Assembly (NCBI GenBank): GCA_005784505.1
Contig: VCAZ01000221.1
Span: forward strand, 137,501 to 201,500
Direction: 5' to 3'
DNA length: 64,000 nt
Source of the DNA: Bagarius yarrelli
Taxonomy: Eukaryota; Chordata; Actinopteri; Siluriformes; Sisoridae
Shown in pieces: positions 23,709-36,690 of this stretch. Under the pieces are notes generated by a model. The model did not search any database. It had not been told where the DNA came from and saw nothing but the letters and a program-made list of their open reading frames with translations. The position numbers and the translations under genes are program-made. How positions within the stretch are numbered: position 1 is the stretch's first letter; each line of letters starts with the position of its first letter.

Positions 23709-25008
23709 CCTTGAAGAGATCCTTTGACATTGATGATGTGGATGAGATCCCCACGTTTTCTCCAGCTTCCACAGTAACGACTCCCATCAGCCCAAGCTCG
23801 CTCCTCAACAAAGCTAATGAGGTGAGGAGTCCCGGTGGTCTTGTGTCCCCCCACATATCGTTCGAGGATCAGTCTTAACTCCAGTCCTGCTCAAAGCCCA
23901 GCAATTAAGAATAGGATGGTGTCTAGTCTGTCCTTTAACCGAGGCACCATGGGAAAGCCAACTATAACCGCTAACACTGGAATCAACCGTGCCTCCTCCT
24001 TTCAGAACAAATTCAACCCAAATGGCTTCAATTCATCCTCCGGTCCTGGTAGTGATAATGACAGCCTTCACAGTTCGTCTTCCAGCCTTGAATACCAAGC
24101 CTCTTCCAAGATAAGCTCTTACACAAGCCCTCCACAGAGCCCAATGGGAGTAGGAGAGTACAAATCCCAGCGCCTGGGCAGCCCTGCTTTAAAGAAGTTC
24201 TCCTCCCATGGCAACATGTTCCACTCAGAGCTGGAGGGTCCTCTGGTGATTCCTACAGAGCCATTAGGTATCAGCCATGGCTCTATGCCCTCGTTGGACC
24301 TCCAGATGGCTGAGGGTGGAGGACCGAGACGTGTAGTCTCCCATGGGACAAGATACCCTGGCTCTGCTGTTACCTGGAATGCATACCGTCTACAGAACAA
24401 TGGCAACCTTGGAAAAGATTTATCCATCAACCACCAGGCACCTAAAACCAAAGAGCCTGCACGGCTCAACAAATTTCCTCTGGATCTTGACAACCTTGTG
24501 GCCAAAACCCAAACAGCAAGTCCGGTACCCCCAAAACCTCCAATACGGTTTCACCCAGTGTCCACCAGCCCTACTATATCTGAAAGCACCTCAGCTTCTG
24601 TCAGTAGCCTAGACAGTGCAGATCTACCCATGGTTCACACCTCCACTATGGAAAAACGAGAGCTAGACACTCCTCCAGGGGCCATTCAAGTGCCGAACAT
24701 ATGCGAGTCCCCTGTCCTGCTGTCCCCGGCCCAGACCCCTCACTTTAACCTGGTCTCTCAGCCGCAAATGGTCCAGCTTGCTCCCGCAAAATCTCCTTTA
24801 CCCACACGGGTAAACATTATCAGCAGTCCTGCACAAAATGAGCCTCAAGCCAAAGACAGTGTGGGTTCCATTCTCCAGAGAATTGCCTCTTTTTCCAAAG
24901 TGGACGTTAAAGCAGAAAAGCCCCATGCTGGCTTTGGCACACCTCTCAGCAATGGTCTAAAGAGAGAATCCCTGCCAATACGATGCAAAGAGCTCAAGAG
25001 ATCAGAAG
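23709..25008 (+). CDS. septin12: septin exon 2, long Ser/Pro-rich N-terminal exon with apparent frameshift
   Basis: A 1300-base exon with acceptor TTCACAG|CC and donor GAAG|GTATGC. It opens with ALKRSFDIDDVDEIP, the SEPT9-type module, then encodes about 430 residues rich in Ser, Pro, Asn and Thr. Visible elements are many SP dipeptides (SSPAQSP, SPPQSP, LLSPAQTP), a Pro-rich VPPKPPIRF stretch that could bind SH3 domains, and a C-terminal GSILQRIASFSKVDV helix-like segment followed by GLKRES and ELKRSE. The phase in is 1 and the phase out is 1, so the length should be divisible by three, but it is one base too long. The reading frame switches between about 23820 and 23878; the six-C run at 23847-23852 is the likely place. 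The region before the switch ends in a stop at 23876. The low-complexity composition suggests a disordered, phosphorylatable tail. Confidence 0.85.
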
Positions 25009-28000
25009 GTATGCTTTGGTTGTAATGTTTGTGCTAAAGTAGATGTGCTAATTTGTGGTTGCTAACCTTTAGTAATTTATGACTATATTTAGGTTGTTAA
25101 ATTGAGGCAACCAGAAACTACCAATGACTAAAGCTGGTTGGGGTTTGCTAAATTTTGTTTTTTATAAATAAAAATTTAGATAATAAATAAATGTAAAATA
25201 AATAATATAGTTATGTTAAAGTTCATTTTAAATGACACATTTGTTTAACCTTTGAACAAAGCATATGCTGTTTGTGACCTTTGCATAGAATGTACTTGAA
25301 GGTCAAAATTTCTTATATACTATGTTATTTTATTGGAAATACCATTAGTTATATAAACAAACCTGTGTAGGTCTGGAAGCAGGGCTTCGAGTGCTGCTTT
25401 CACCACAGCTGTCTTTACCCATCCATCTCTACCATCCAGCAAGGGAATAGGAAAAAATAAGTTCAGGACAAAAAGACAGAGAGGAATTCCTGGCATATCA
25501 ACAAATAGCCAAGTGCACCTAGTGATAACAGTGCAGGGAGGCCTGTCATCACTGATTATCCTGTACAGGGAACTCTGTCAGCCACAGCAGAGCAGAATCC
25601 TGCCGTAGGCTGTTGAGTAAGACCGTGTTTATAGAACGGCCTCTCAGGTGTATAGCCTGAGACAGCCCGGCCCACATCTCCGTTTATCACGGGCATCAGA
25701 TTGAGCCAAAAGTCCACCGGAAGCATCAACACTGTAATTTCCCATCTTTGTGGTCTGACTGACATAAATGTGTTGTCCGTTTGAAACTCAGGCTGCGGTC
25801 TGAGGAACATCAAAGAAAGCGGAGTAGAGACGTAGTGACCAATTGTGCAAAATTACAGTCCTGGCAGCATCCCTTGGGTCAGGACATCTGGGTCTTTTGA
25901 AAAGCTTCTGATGGAAACAAGATGTGTTAACGAAGTGCTGCGTCATGAAACTTGGAATCAGTTAATAAAGGCAGCAAGCAGTGAGAGCTTTCTGGCATTA
26001 TTCCGGCATGCGCGGGAGGTATATTTTTGCTCAGGGTTTGTTGAAAATGAAAATTAGACAGTGAAAATTGGATAAGTAGTAAAGCATGCAAGATCATTTG
26101 GTCAGAGCTGACAAGGAAACGTGCTTCTTTTCCACATGGTATGTGTTTTCCTTTTTGCCCCATCCCTCCTCCATTCCTTGTATAGGAGGAATAGGGTGTC
26201 TTCCCGAGTCTGTACAAGAGCCTGTCACCCCAGACCCCCCATGCACAGTTTATTCTGTAACATTGTAAAGGATTGGACTAAGATTAGGACAGTGATTATT
26301 AGACTACCATTAGGACAGTAATTTACTTTGGGCATGTTGTTGTTAGCACAAAATACTTTAGCATTTTAAAGAAAGGTAAAAGGGGAAGGGTTTTTAAATT
26401 AAACTTGGAAAGAGAGTTTTCGGTGGACATGTTCTTATTTTGATTCTGAAACAATCTCGGATATAAACGATATGTACCACATGTTGTGGGTTGCATGTTT
26501 TCCGAGTGTGGTATCTTTGGGTTTTTGCTATTTGGCCTAAATATCTGGGCATGCAACGCAAACAGCTGCTCTGGTGCAACAAAGGAAAAATGCCACATCT
26601 TGTTTTTCCATGAATTTTGTGATTTATTTTGAGTATAACCGTTTACACCCATCGTTTAGCAGCATGGGGTGATGTTCCTCAACTTCCTGTGATAACAGAA
26701 CAACAGATCACTCAAAACCCGACACTGTGTAAACGCCAAGCCAGGGCATTTATCTGCTCTGTCATGCAGTGTACTCATGCAGAGCTCGGTGGAAATCCCG
26801 AAACAAATGCTCAAACCCTAACATCATGCTGGGCTTCTTCTTCATAGAAACTTTATGTTCTGGTGGTTTTGCTAATTACTTTACTCTCTTGGTCTCTGAT
26901 AATGAGAGTTTGTAGGTATTTTTTCAAGGGTCTGGTCCGGCCATTTAGGTTTTTATATAGCAGCTGTTGTTCGATGTATGTACAATTACAGAAGTTTTGC
27001 CTTTTGGAGTCACTTTAAACATTCCAGAGAGGCTGTTCTTACAGTTACGGAGATGCATCCGGTAATGTTACGGACACGCCCCCTTTTAAAATACATCCCG
27101 TTTTTGTAACTATTTGTCCATAAAGATAAAAAACATCTTGCTAATTCATGTTCCCCTTCCTAAATTGTTGTTTTGCTCTGACTTCTTCTGACTTAAAGAT
27201 ATTTTGTTGCCTAATAAAAAAAAACGAATAAAAACAAGAACTAGCCAAAGGGCTTTCCTCCCCTTCCTTTTTTAGACCCAGAGAATACTATTAAACCTAG
27301 CTGTTGAACCTACCACTAAAACATGGGACAAAGGGTTCATTTGCTGCAGGATTTTGATGATCTCAAAGTTGCCAAACATCTTGAAGATAATAACACACTG
27401 TACTTTTTATCCATGTTTACTGCTGACTGTTATAAAGCTCTGACACCGGATACTCCTTTCCTAAGTATTAAGTCTATTTACAGAACAATTTCCCCACATC
27501 AAAAAGGACACAAATTCCAACACGTGCTTAATATTAGTGTTAGATGGTATAATTTGTGTAAATTAGCATTAGCGTAATATAATGACAACATTTAAATGAG
27601 AGTTTGGACCGATCATTTCTCATCGCTGTGTAATTAGAAATGATATCAAATCGATCCAAAATTTTATCCGAGTTTTATTGACTAGCCAGTTCTGGCTAAT
27701 ACACATTAGCACTCATAGTCACAGCCTGGTGCCATTTTTGCCTCTATCTCGGCCTGCTACGGAGCAATGTGTTTCCTTTGCGGATAAGACAACATTAGCC
27801 AGTAAATGCAATCTTATCAGCTGTGTTTTTCTGAGGCTCTTTTCACCGTGGGAGTTCTTTTAGCAAACAGAAAAGTCTTGATTTTTCTCTACAGAAGCAG
27901 ATGGTTCTCTTAAACTTTGGTTAGGAATTGAGGGGAAATGTATTAATTATTTTGGCCACTTTTGGGAGTGGCTTGTTTAGCATATCTTTTAGGAGATGTG

Positions 28001-28339
28001 TGTCTTCCTAATAATACATAAATCCAGCTAGTTTCAATGTTTGTGTGCGAGTGTGTCGTATTTGTTTCCCACATCTCTGGAAAAGTCCACACAAATGTTA
28101 TTTTAAAAGCATTCTAAAGAGCGTCCAATTTTATCAGATAAGTGCAAATTGTAAATCATCTCTAATCCTAACAAGAACCTTATAATGTTACAAAAAATAA
28201 GGGTACCACTTGTTAAATATTTTAAGGGCCCCAAGGTTCTCTGGTGTCATTTTACTCCATAAGACATCCAAAGTCATAAGATACACAAAATCTATGGTGG
28301 AACCCCAGAAAGAAGTGATATCTTTTGGTTTTTCTTTAA

Positions 28340-28357
28340 AAAAAAAAAAAAAAAAAA
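28340..28357. repeat. poly-A tract in intron 2
   Basis: About 18 A. No retroelement body was recognised upstream. Confidence 0.85.
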
Positions 28358-31300
28358 CAACCCACTTTTGTTGTAGCTGTGACCTTTTTGTCAGGTGAAA
28401 ATTTAACATATTTCCGATTAGAGGTTCGACTCCGGAAAAGTCGTCTGCATTAAATCAGCATACGTGAGTGTGGATTAGCCAAAGAGAGTAAAGTAAAGAA
28501 GAAATAATATCCCTGTGGGTCCCATTTGACCTCCTGCAATCCTGCGAATATATATATATATATAAATATAAATATGCTTGAGACATTGCTAACACTCGCA
28601 CCCGACCTCAAACCAGCGTTGCCGGGAGACTCCCTAAAGAACTTTGTAATGGAACTGATGTTTTTTCTCCATTCTCCCATTCTTTAAATCTAAAAAACTT
28701 GGTTCAGTGTCATTATTATTCAGTCATAACCTCGGAAAATAAAAAAACCCCATGGTTGGTTCTGCACACTCACGCTCAGGCTAAGTGAATCCCGTGACAG
28801 TTCCACATGCGGGAAAGTATGTTAAACAGGAGGAAAAAAAAATGGAAAAAAAAGCGTGGGTAGGGACTCATTTCCCTTAAAGATGAATGACTTTGCGGTT
28901 CTGTGACCTCATGTCACTGGATTTGTCGGTGGAGGATGCACGGGGTAGAGAGTTGAATGATAACTGCCTCTATTTTCTGGAACTTTCCCCCCCCCAGAGG
29001 CTGAAATTGTGCTGTTTATGTTGGTTATTGTGTGTCTTTGTCATGTTTCACTCCACAGTGGAGATTTATATGAAACTCGTATAAAAATAGACACTCTGAG
29101 CTTTAATCGTTTGTATTGTTCTGGAAGGATTTCTGTTTTTATGCTAGCGGTGATACGGTGACATCACAATAGTGTGAATTTAAAGGTAGATAATAACATG
29201 GATGATAATAAATAAGTGCAGATTAACCTTAAACGCTGATTCTTTTTGTATATATAATTGGAGATACATTTGGCATTACAAAAATGTAAGTAAAAAAAAC
29301 CAAACTCTTCAGTATAATTCAGTGATTGCTTAAGCGTTTACTAAAATTACCTACAACGAAAAAAATATTCCCCCTTTTTTTGCTACTTTTAATGAAAAAA
29401 AGAGATTTTCGTTGTAAGGATGAGGTAATGTGTAGAAATAACCTCGGTAACAAAGTTTTGACAATTTTACAAATTATTACCCAAAAAAACTACTTGCTAG
29501 CGTAAATGCTAAGAGCACACGGCACTAATGAAATCATGATTAACAATTTATTTAATTTAGTGATCAATTCCGTTTTCCCGTCTAAAATTGTGGTAAAAAT
29601 CTTGACAATTTACACTTGGTGTAAGAACGTTTTAGAGAGAGAAAGAGAGAGAAAGCACACACACACACACACACACCTTTCAGCGCTTCACGTCTTATCA
29701 GTGAGGGAAAGTGACATCACTTCCTGTATCTTACATCGTTATCGGAGATAATTTAAAGGCAAAGCATAGGACGGTAACAGAAATGATGCAAAATCTACAC
29801 AAAGTTTTGTTTGTTATTTAATTGTGTAACAATTTGATGTTCTAGAATTTGACAAATGACAAAAGAACAAAGCAAAAAAAACTCGGCTTCTGATTCTGAT
29901 CAGCTTGTGATCCACACTTTATCCATAAATTAAAGGTTATTAAAATAATTTAAAGTCTTACTATTTGATAAAGCGGAACAAAAAATAAAGAATAAAGACA
30001 AAAACTAATATATTCGCAATTATAAAGTTACCCGTATGTGTGCTTCAGAATGCAGGTGGAAATTGTAGATCATCCAGGAACTTTTCACCTTTTCAAAAAA
30101 ACCCCTTTGGGCACATTTCAGGGCAGACGGGTGCACACGACAAACTAAAGTAAGAAGGTAAATCGTTCTAAAGTTGTTCATGCTGTCAAACTTTTTGACA
30201 ATTTCTGTTTTTCGTTTTTTTTTTTTTGGACCGGATTCAGCGGCGATGTGTTTCCTGGCCCTCGTCATCATGTAGCTCTTTTGTTATGGAAACAACAACC
30301 CGGCTGTGCGGTGTGTCAGACGTGGCACTCTTTGATCAGGATATCACATTTAACACGCTGCGAGAGACAAAACCTGAAAGTCTTCAAATCAGATCCGTCC
30401 CCTGAGGATTGAATTCCTGCGTGAAGTTATGAAACATTGAAGGGTTATGAAAAATGTGACAATCTGACTGGATTAATTAATTTTTGGACGGAAGACGTTT
30501 TCCGCCCGAGGGGAAAGAATTCACGCTGAAAAGCGTCACTTACGCAGACGGGCTTTTGTAGAACCTCGCATTCTGCTGTAGCTAACTTTCTTCACACTTA
30601 AGAGGTTTGTTGAAATTGGAGTCGTTCCTGAGTAAACGCATGCCAAGTGGGCTTAAGAGTGCTATTATTTACGCACACGTCAAGCTTTAAGCCAGAGCGA
30701 ATGAAGAAGAAAAAAGTGTTGCGGTTAAATTATCTGAGGAAATAAAGAGAGGATAAAGTTTTGGACGGTTTGTGTTGCTTTCAGGTCTACGATTTTATTT
30801 AGTTTTTATGTTTTGGACAAACAACTGACAGTCTTTCTCTGTCTTGACAGACTGGTAGTTACTAAGCGCTGGTCCATGGCTGTTCCGGAAATTTGGGATT
30901 GAAAAAAAAAAGAAAAACAGTAAAATTCAGTACTCGGAGAAGCAAAAATTTTTTGCAGATGTGATTTTATCATAAGATCAAAATTTCATTATAAAATTAT
31001 GTAATTTTGGCTGAAATAATTAGAAAAAATACAATCCTGGGGGTGGTGTTGATTGAATTCTTGATTGTAATTGGTTAGAAGTTGGCAAAAAAAGTGTAAA
31101 AAACTTAAATAATTGTAGAAAGAAATAAACACAACTTGTCCAGTCATTTGTGAAGTTTGTCTCTGTCCAAACTTTTACACCAAACGCGAGCCGACGCATC
31201 ACTCGCGCTACTGGTGGCAATTTTTTTGGCCCTGTTCTCGAGCAATGTTTTTATTCGTAAAATGTCAGTTAACCCTTCACAGTTCAGCCATGGAATGTTT

Positions 31301-31861
31301 GAACTTGCACAGGCGATGCGGTTGAGTCGAATATTATACGTTCGCAGCAAACGTGTGGTGCATTTCGTCCTATTTGTAGCACCAGACATAAATTCACCTC
31401 GATTCGTATCTTTGCATTGACAATCTACTCATGCGAATAACTACTGTGTCTGGTGTGAACAGGGCATTACTGACTCATTACTGAGTACTGACATTGGAAA
31501 GTCATTGCATTTATACGAAATAGTTACAGAACAATATCATTCACACTTCTGGCCTTTAGCACTTGTCCTTTCAACTTCATTCTCTTCCTGGCTGTTTTGT
31601 CCTCAGGACTAGTTTCCCCATTTTCCTGAGCTGGTTTAAAGTTAATTGCGTCATCGTGTTCGGTGCTCCGATTGGTTCCCGGTTTGATGGTCATTGTAGG
31701 AGAAGTCACGGTGCAGAAAAGAGTCTGAAATCTTCTGACACTGCCAGATGTTTATTAGAGGAAATAAACGGATTGAAGCGGTTAATTAATCAACTGATGG
31801 TGACAAGTCAAACTAGTCATCAAAGACAACAGGGTTCAGCTTGGAAATACAGGAATATTTT

Positions 31862-32040
31862 GACCGGCACCATGGGGTAGTGGGCTACCCCACATGCGCA
31901 GTTGCGACCTGGGGTTCAATCCTGGCTCCGGTCCTTTCTGGTCCCACCCCTCTCCCTCTCTCTATCGTCCCCATTTCGTCTCTGTCTGTCCTATAAATAA
32001 AGGCTGAAATGTCCCCAAAAATCCTTTACAAAAAAAGGAA
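31862..32040 (+). mobile_element. tRNA-derived SINE (family 3) with A-rich tail
   Basis: CCGGCACCATGGGGTAGTGG (box A-like), ACATGCGCAGTTGCGACC, GGGGTTCAATCCTGGC (box B-like), a pyrimidine-rich body and the tail TATAAATAAAGGCTGAAATG followed by AAAAATCC and an A run. Structure is typical of tRNA-type SINEs. Confidence 0.7.
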
Positions 32041-35000
32041 TAGAGGGTTATTTTGGGATGTCAAAATTGGTCTCGGATAAACAAATCGTAGCTAAGATCG
32101 CACGGTGTGTGCTTGGCTTTGTGGAGATCCTTGTAATTGAACCTGATTTGACTTCTGAAGAGCAGTTCAACACCATAACCACTGATTTATCTTCTTCCAT
32201 CACTCACAGCTTTTTTTTTTTTAAGGTCTTTTATGTTACCTGTCTGACAAAGGCGTCGTCACGAACATGCGTTACCATCTGAAGCACTTTCAGACAACCA
32301 ACTCCCACCTTCGCAACCAATCAGAATCCAGATTTCTTTTATCTTTACAAATAAAACCAAGTATTCTTGCGTGGACTTGAAAGCAGCCAATTAATTTAAA
32401 ATTAGGAGTAATAATAGTTGTGATAGATTTGTTCTAAGCGCGTGACAGCAATAAGCTCATCGTTCAGGTGTTTGAGCTCAACTTGTGATTTACTGCATAC
32501 CAGCGCTAACGTTTTTTTTCATCCTACGGCGTTTCCCGATTCGTCCACGTTGTTAGAACGTAGAACGTAGCAACAGGTGTGTGTTTGCGTGTGAGTGTGT
32601 GTGTGTGTGCATGCGGTCTGAAGTTTATGATCTAGTGCAGGCCAAAGCCCGTTCCTGCTGTGAATTTATCACCCTCAAGTTCAGGAGCTACTTCATTTAC
32701 AAATTTAAGAAGATCACTGAGGTGACAAGCGCACTGTGATTTTATGGCAGGAGCCCATAAATATTCAGGATCCCACCAATTCAGGAGTCACGACTCAGAT
32801 AATCAGTTTGTAATGTTCTGTACACGACTGTTGCTTTTCTTGTTATAAAAGTTTCAAGACCAAGTTTTCCATGGCTGACACGTGACACGTGGGGCATCAC
32901 GGATGCAGTCAGACCACAGACACTGTAATCAGAGGAGGCACTTAGGGCTAACTGGCGTCACAACATGTATCTTCATTCCTCAGGTGTGACTCCTACGCTG
33001 TAGGTGTGTTTGACTTTTGCTCGTTCTAAACGATGCGACCAAAAACAACGCACGGCTTTTTACGCTCACAATCATTTAGCTTCCTTTCTGGATGACGTCT
33101 GGTTTTTCTTGCCGGTCTTGGCAAGCGTTTCGACTATCTCGCCATTTCTCATTGCCCTTTGGGAAAGAAGGTTATCGCCGTTATCGCGATGTTGATAAAT
33201 GAAACCCTGCTGTGGTTGAGATGGTCTAAACAGAAAGTCTAAACAGAAACGGTGACGCTTGGACAGACTGTTTATCCTCCGAACACTCCAGCACTTATTT
33301 TTCAGGCTCTGTCGTTTAAGCTTCTTAACATTCTTCCTGCGCCGCTGCCAGACTCAAAGACATCGTGGTTTCATAAACAGGAAACAATAAACGCTCGAGT
33401 GTCTCCTCATAGCGATGATTCAAAGAGACCGGAGGCTAATCAGAGAGGTGTGATGCGTTGTTTGACGAGAGCAATGCGGCGTGGTATCGCTATACCCTCA
33501 GCATCTTTACACTGTTAGCTTCCTGTAAACACCGAGATCTTTTCAGGGACCAAGGCTGAGGTTCCTGAGAAAGCTGAAGATTCTGTTTTGCTTTTCCGCA
33601 GTTAAAAGCCTGGACCTCTGATTGTCACCGGAAAAAAAACCTCTTCCACCCCTGAATTTATGACATTCGAGACTATAAAATTCCAACGTGTGTTTCTATG
33701 ATATTTAATAGAATTTTATCTCAGTGAGTTTCCCACTGTGACAATCGCAACATTTTAAACTTGTGCTATCGTTTATCATAAATCCCACAATGCATTGCTC
33801 ACCTGGCCTCTGTATATACACAGAATACCCATAATGCACAGGGGCTCTTCAAGTTTGTATGTTTAAAGTTACTGGAAAAAAATCTTCAACATTAAAAAAA
33901 ATACAAAAAAGCGAAAAGAAAATTTTAGCATAAATGACCATGTTATGAAAAAATAATAAATAAATAATGTTATTTTTCCAAACTTATCGTATTTTATTTA
34001 AATCTTTTTATATTATTTGTATTAAGATCTTATTGCGGAATGAAAAATTTTACTTTTGCATTAGAAATAATTTAAAAAAATCTATTTGTAAAAGAAAATT
34101 AATTTAAAATGTTTCGGATTTAACAGTAAAACAAAACTACAGAAAATATTTATTAAAAATGTGTTGAAAAATTTGTATAAAAATCAACTTCAAACTTTTA
34201 TAATTAATGTCTAAAATTTAGTTTAATACTAATTATAGATAAAGTAAGAAAATAAATGATTTTATGTGATGTAGATCAGTCAGCTGCTAGCCCCGCCCAC
34301 AAATAAACTTTATCTCTGTTGAAGATGAAGAAAAGAAAGGTTTTCTTCCCGAAACCTTCATCATCATTGGACTGATGGCTGTTTTTTTTTTTTTTATCTG
34401 CTTGACGAACCACGTCTGGACCACCTACGGTGAATTTGCCACAATTTTCCACAGAAGATGTACTTACACTTTTTATGAGCTTATTTCTGCCGGCGGCGAT
34501 TAGATTTAATGAGTTTGGAGATTCCGTCAGATTTCTCGAGTTACGCTGAAGAAACACACAGCTCGTCAGTTCACACATTGCTGCAGCTGTCTCTCAAACA
34601 CACACAATCACACACACTTATTGTATTGTGCTCCACGTAGGGGTAAGAAGCGGAGGTTTCCTAGGCAGCAGCTGTAATCTGAAATCTTACATTACAGAAG
34701 GTTTATTTAAAGACAAGTGCGTCTTTGTGCAACGTGGCCTTCAGGCTAATGAAGCGAGCGCCACTTGATGTTCTTGACGCTTCAGACCACATCAGCTGTG
34801 GACCGTCTGAGTGTCATCCACAATTTTTCACCTGTAAAACTCGCATCTGTTCCTGCGGCTGTTTAGGAGGCTCGTCTTTGTCAATATGTCGGGTTTGTTT
34901 GTGATTCGTTTCTGTGGGATGGGGATCTCCCTAGAAGGAAGGAAGCTTGCGCACATTAAAGAGGATGTGTATTTCCCCAGCTTGGAAAAAAGACTATAAT

Positions 35001-35259
35001 AAACCCTGCCACGGGTATAAACATTAAAAAAGACAATCTGGATCTTTTTATGTTAAACCCACGTGTGGAAGGAGTGTACTTACACAGCTGACTGAGGACT
35101 TCCTGAGGAAATGGACTCTTCCTCATGCAAGTGCAGCAGAACTGAATTCCCAAACAAAGCAACAAGTTACTAATGATGCAGCTGCAAATAAAAGCCACAA
35201 TCCTACTAGCGAAAGCTAGGCTAGCAAGTGAACTATCATCAATCAAGAGAAAGCTACCT

Positions 35260-36690
35260 TAGTAGCTAAAAGTTAATCTAGTGCATGGGAAGTAATCTGT
35301 TATCTGGTGAGTACAAGTTAATCTAGTTCATAAAAAGAAATCTAGTAAATAAAAGGTAATCTTTTGAGTAAAAAGTTATCTATTGAGTAAAAGGTAATCT
35401 AGTTTGAGAACAAATCTAATAGATAAAAGGTAATCTGTTGAGTAAAAAGTTATCTAGTTCATTTAGTTCATAAATGAAAAGTAATCTACTGAGTAAAAGC
35501 TGATCTACCTCATGAAAAGTTATCTCATAAATAGAAGTTTATCTAGATCATAAAAAGAAATCTAGTAAATAAAAGGTAATCTATTGAGTAAAAGGTAATC
35601 TAGTTTGAGAACAAATCTAATAGATAAAAGGTAATCTATTGAGTAAAAGGTTATCCTGTTCATTTATTTCATAAATGAAAAGTAATCTACTGAGTAAAAG
35701 CTGATCTACTTTATAAAAAGATGTCTCATAAATAGAAGTTAATCTAGTGGATAAAAGTTAATTTAGTTTATTAAAAGAAATCTAATAAATAAAAAAGTAA
35801 TCTAGTGAGTATTGGGTAATCTGGTTTATAAAAAAAATTCTCATAAATGGAAGGTATCTATCTAGTAAATAAAAGTTGATTGGTTCATGAAAAGGAATCT
35901 AATAAATAAAAGTAATCTAATGAGTAATGGGTAATCTGGTTTATAAAAAAAATTCTCATAAATGGAAGGTAATCTAGTAAATAAAAGTTGATTGGTTCAT
36001 GAAAAAGGAATCTAATAAATAAAAGTAATCTAATGAGTAATGGGTAATCTGGTTTATAAAAAAAAAATTCTCATAAATGGAAGGTAATCTAGTAAATAAA
36101 AAGTTGATTGGTTCATGAAAAGGAATCTAATAAATAAAAGTAATCTAATGAGTAATGGGTAATCTGGTTTATAAAAAAAATTCTCATAAATGGAAGGTAA
36201 TCTAGTAAATAAAAGTTGATTGGTTCATGAAAAGGAATCTAATAAAAATAAAAGTAATCTAGTGAGTACAAGCTGATCTACTTTATAAAAAGATGTCTCA
36301 TAAATAGAAGTTAATCTAGTGGATAAAAGTTAATTTAGTTTATTAAAAGAAATCTAATAAATGAAAGGACATTTAGTGCATGAAACTTAATCTGGTATGA
36401 AGGAGGTGAAGGAGGTAAAATTCAGTATTCCAGTGGGCAAAAGGTACTAAATTATTGGTAACCTAGTGTGTAAACCTGGTAAGTAAAAAATAATCTAGTG
36501 TGTTACTGTAGTCCAGTAGGTAAAAGGCAAATAAAAAGTTATCTAATAGGTGGATAGTGATCCAATAGGGAATTAATAGCGAAATGTAGTTTAGTGTGTT
36601 ATAGGTAATCTGGTGGGTGAATAGTAATCCGGTGAGTAAAAAATAATCTATTAGGTGTATAGTAATCTGGTGATTAAAAGGAAGTCTTGC
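35260..36690. repeat. nested higher-order minisatellite
   Basis: The basic unit is about 20 bases, (A)GTAATCTAGTGAGTAAAAG and variants. Within it a unit of about 114 bases repeats four times (TGAGTAATGGGTAATCTGG landmark near 35806, 35921, 36034 and 36149). A further block of about 91 identical bases, starting GCTGATCTACTTTATAAAAA, occurs at 35700 and again at 36272. The minus strand reads as Leu/Ile/Thr-rich open frames that are not genes. Confidence 0.9.

Noticed and set aside
23822..23872. GAG|GTGAGG and a later CAG as a possible tiny intron explaining the frame problem in exon 2
   Set aside because: It would be 51 bases, too short for a normal vertebrate intron, and its length is divisible by three, so it would not correct the frame.
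24119..24505. Minus-strand 128-residue open frame opposite septin exon 2
   Set aside because: Antisense shadow of a real coding exon, with no recognisable domain.
35260..36690. Regular repeats considered as a CRISPR array
   Set aside because: Units are contiguous tandem copies without unique spacers, in an animal intron.
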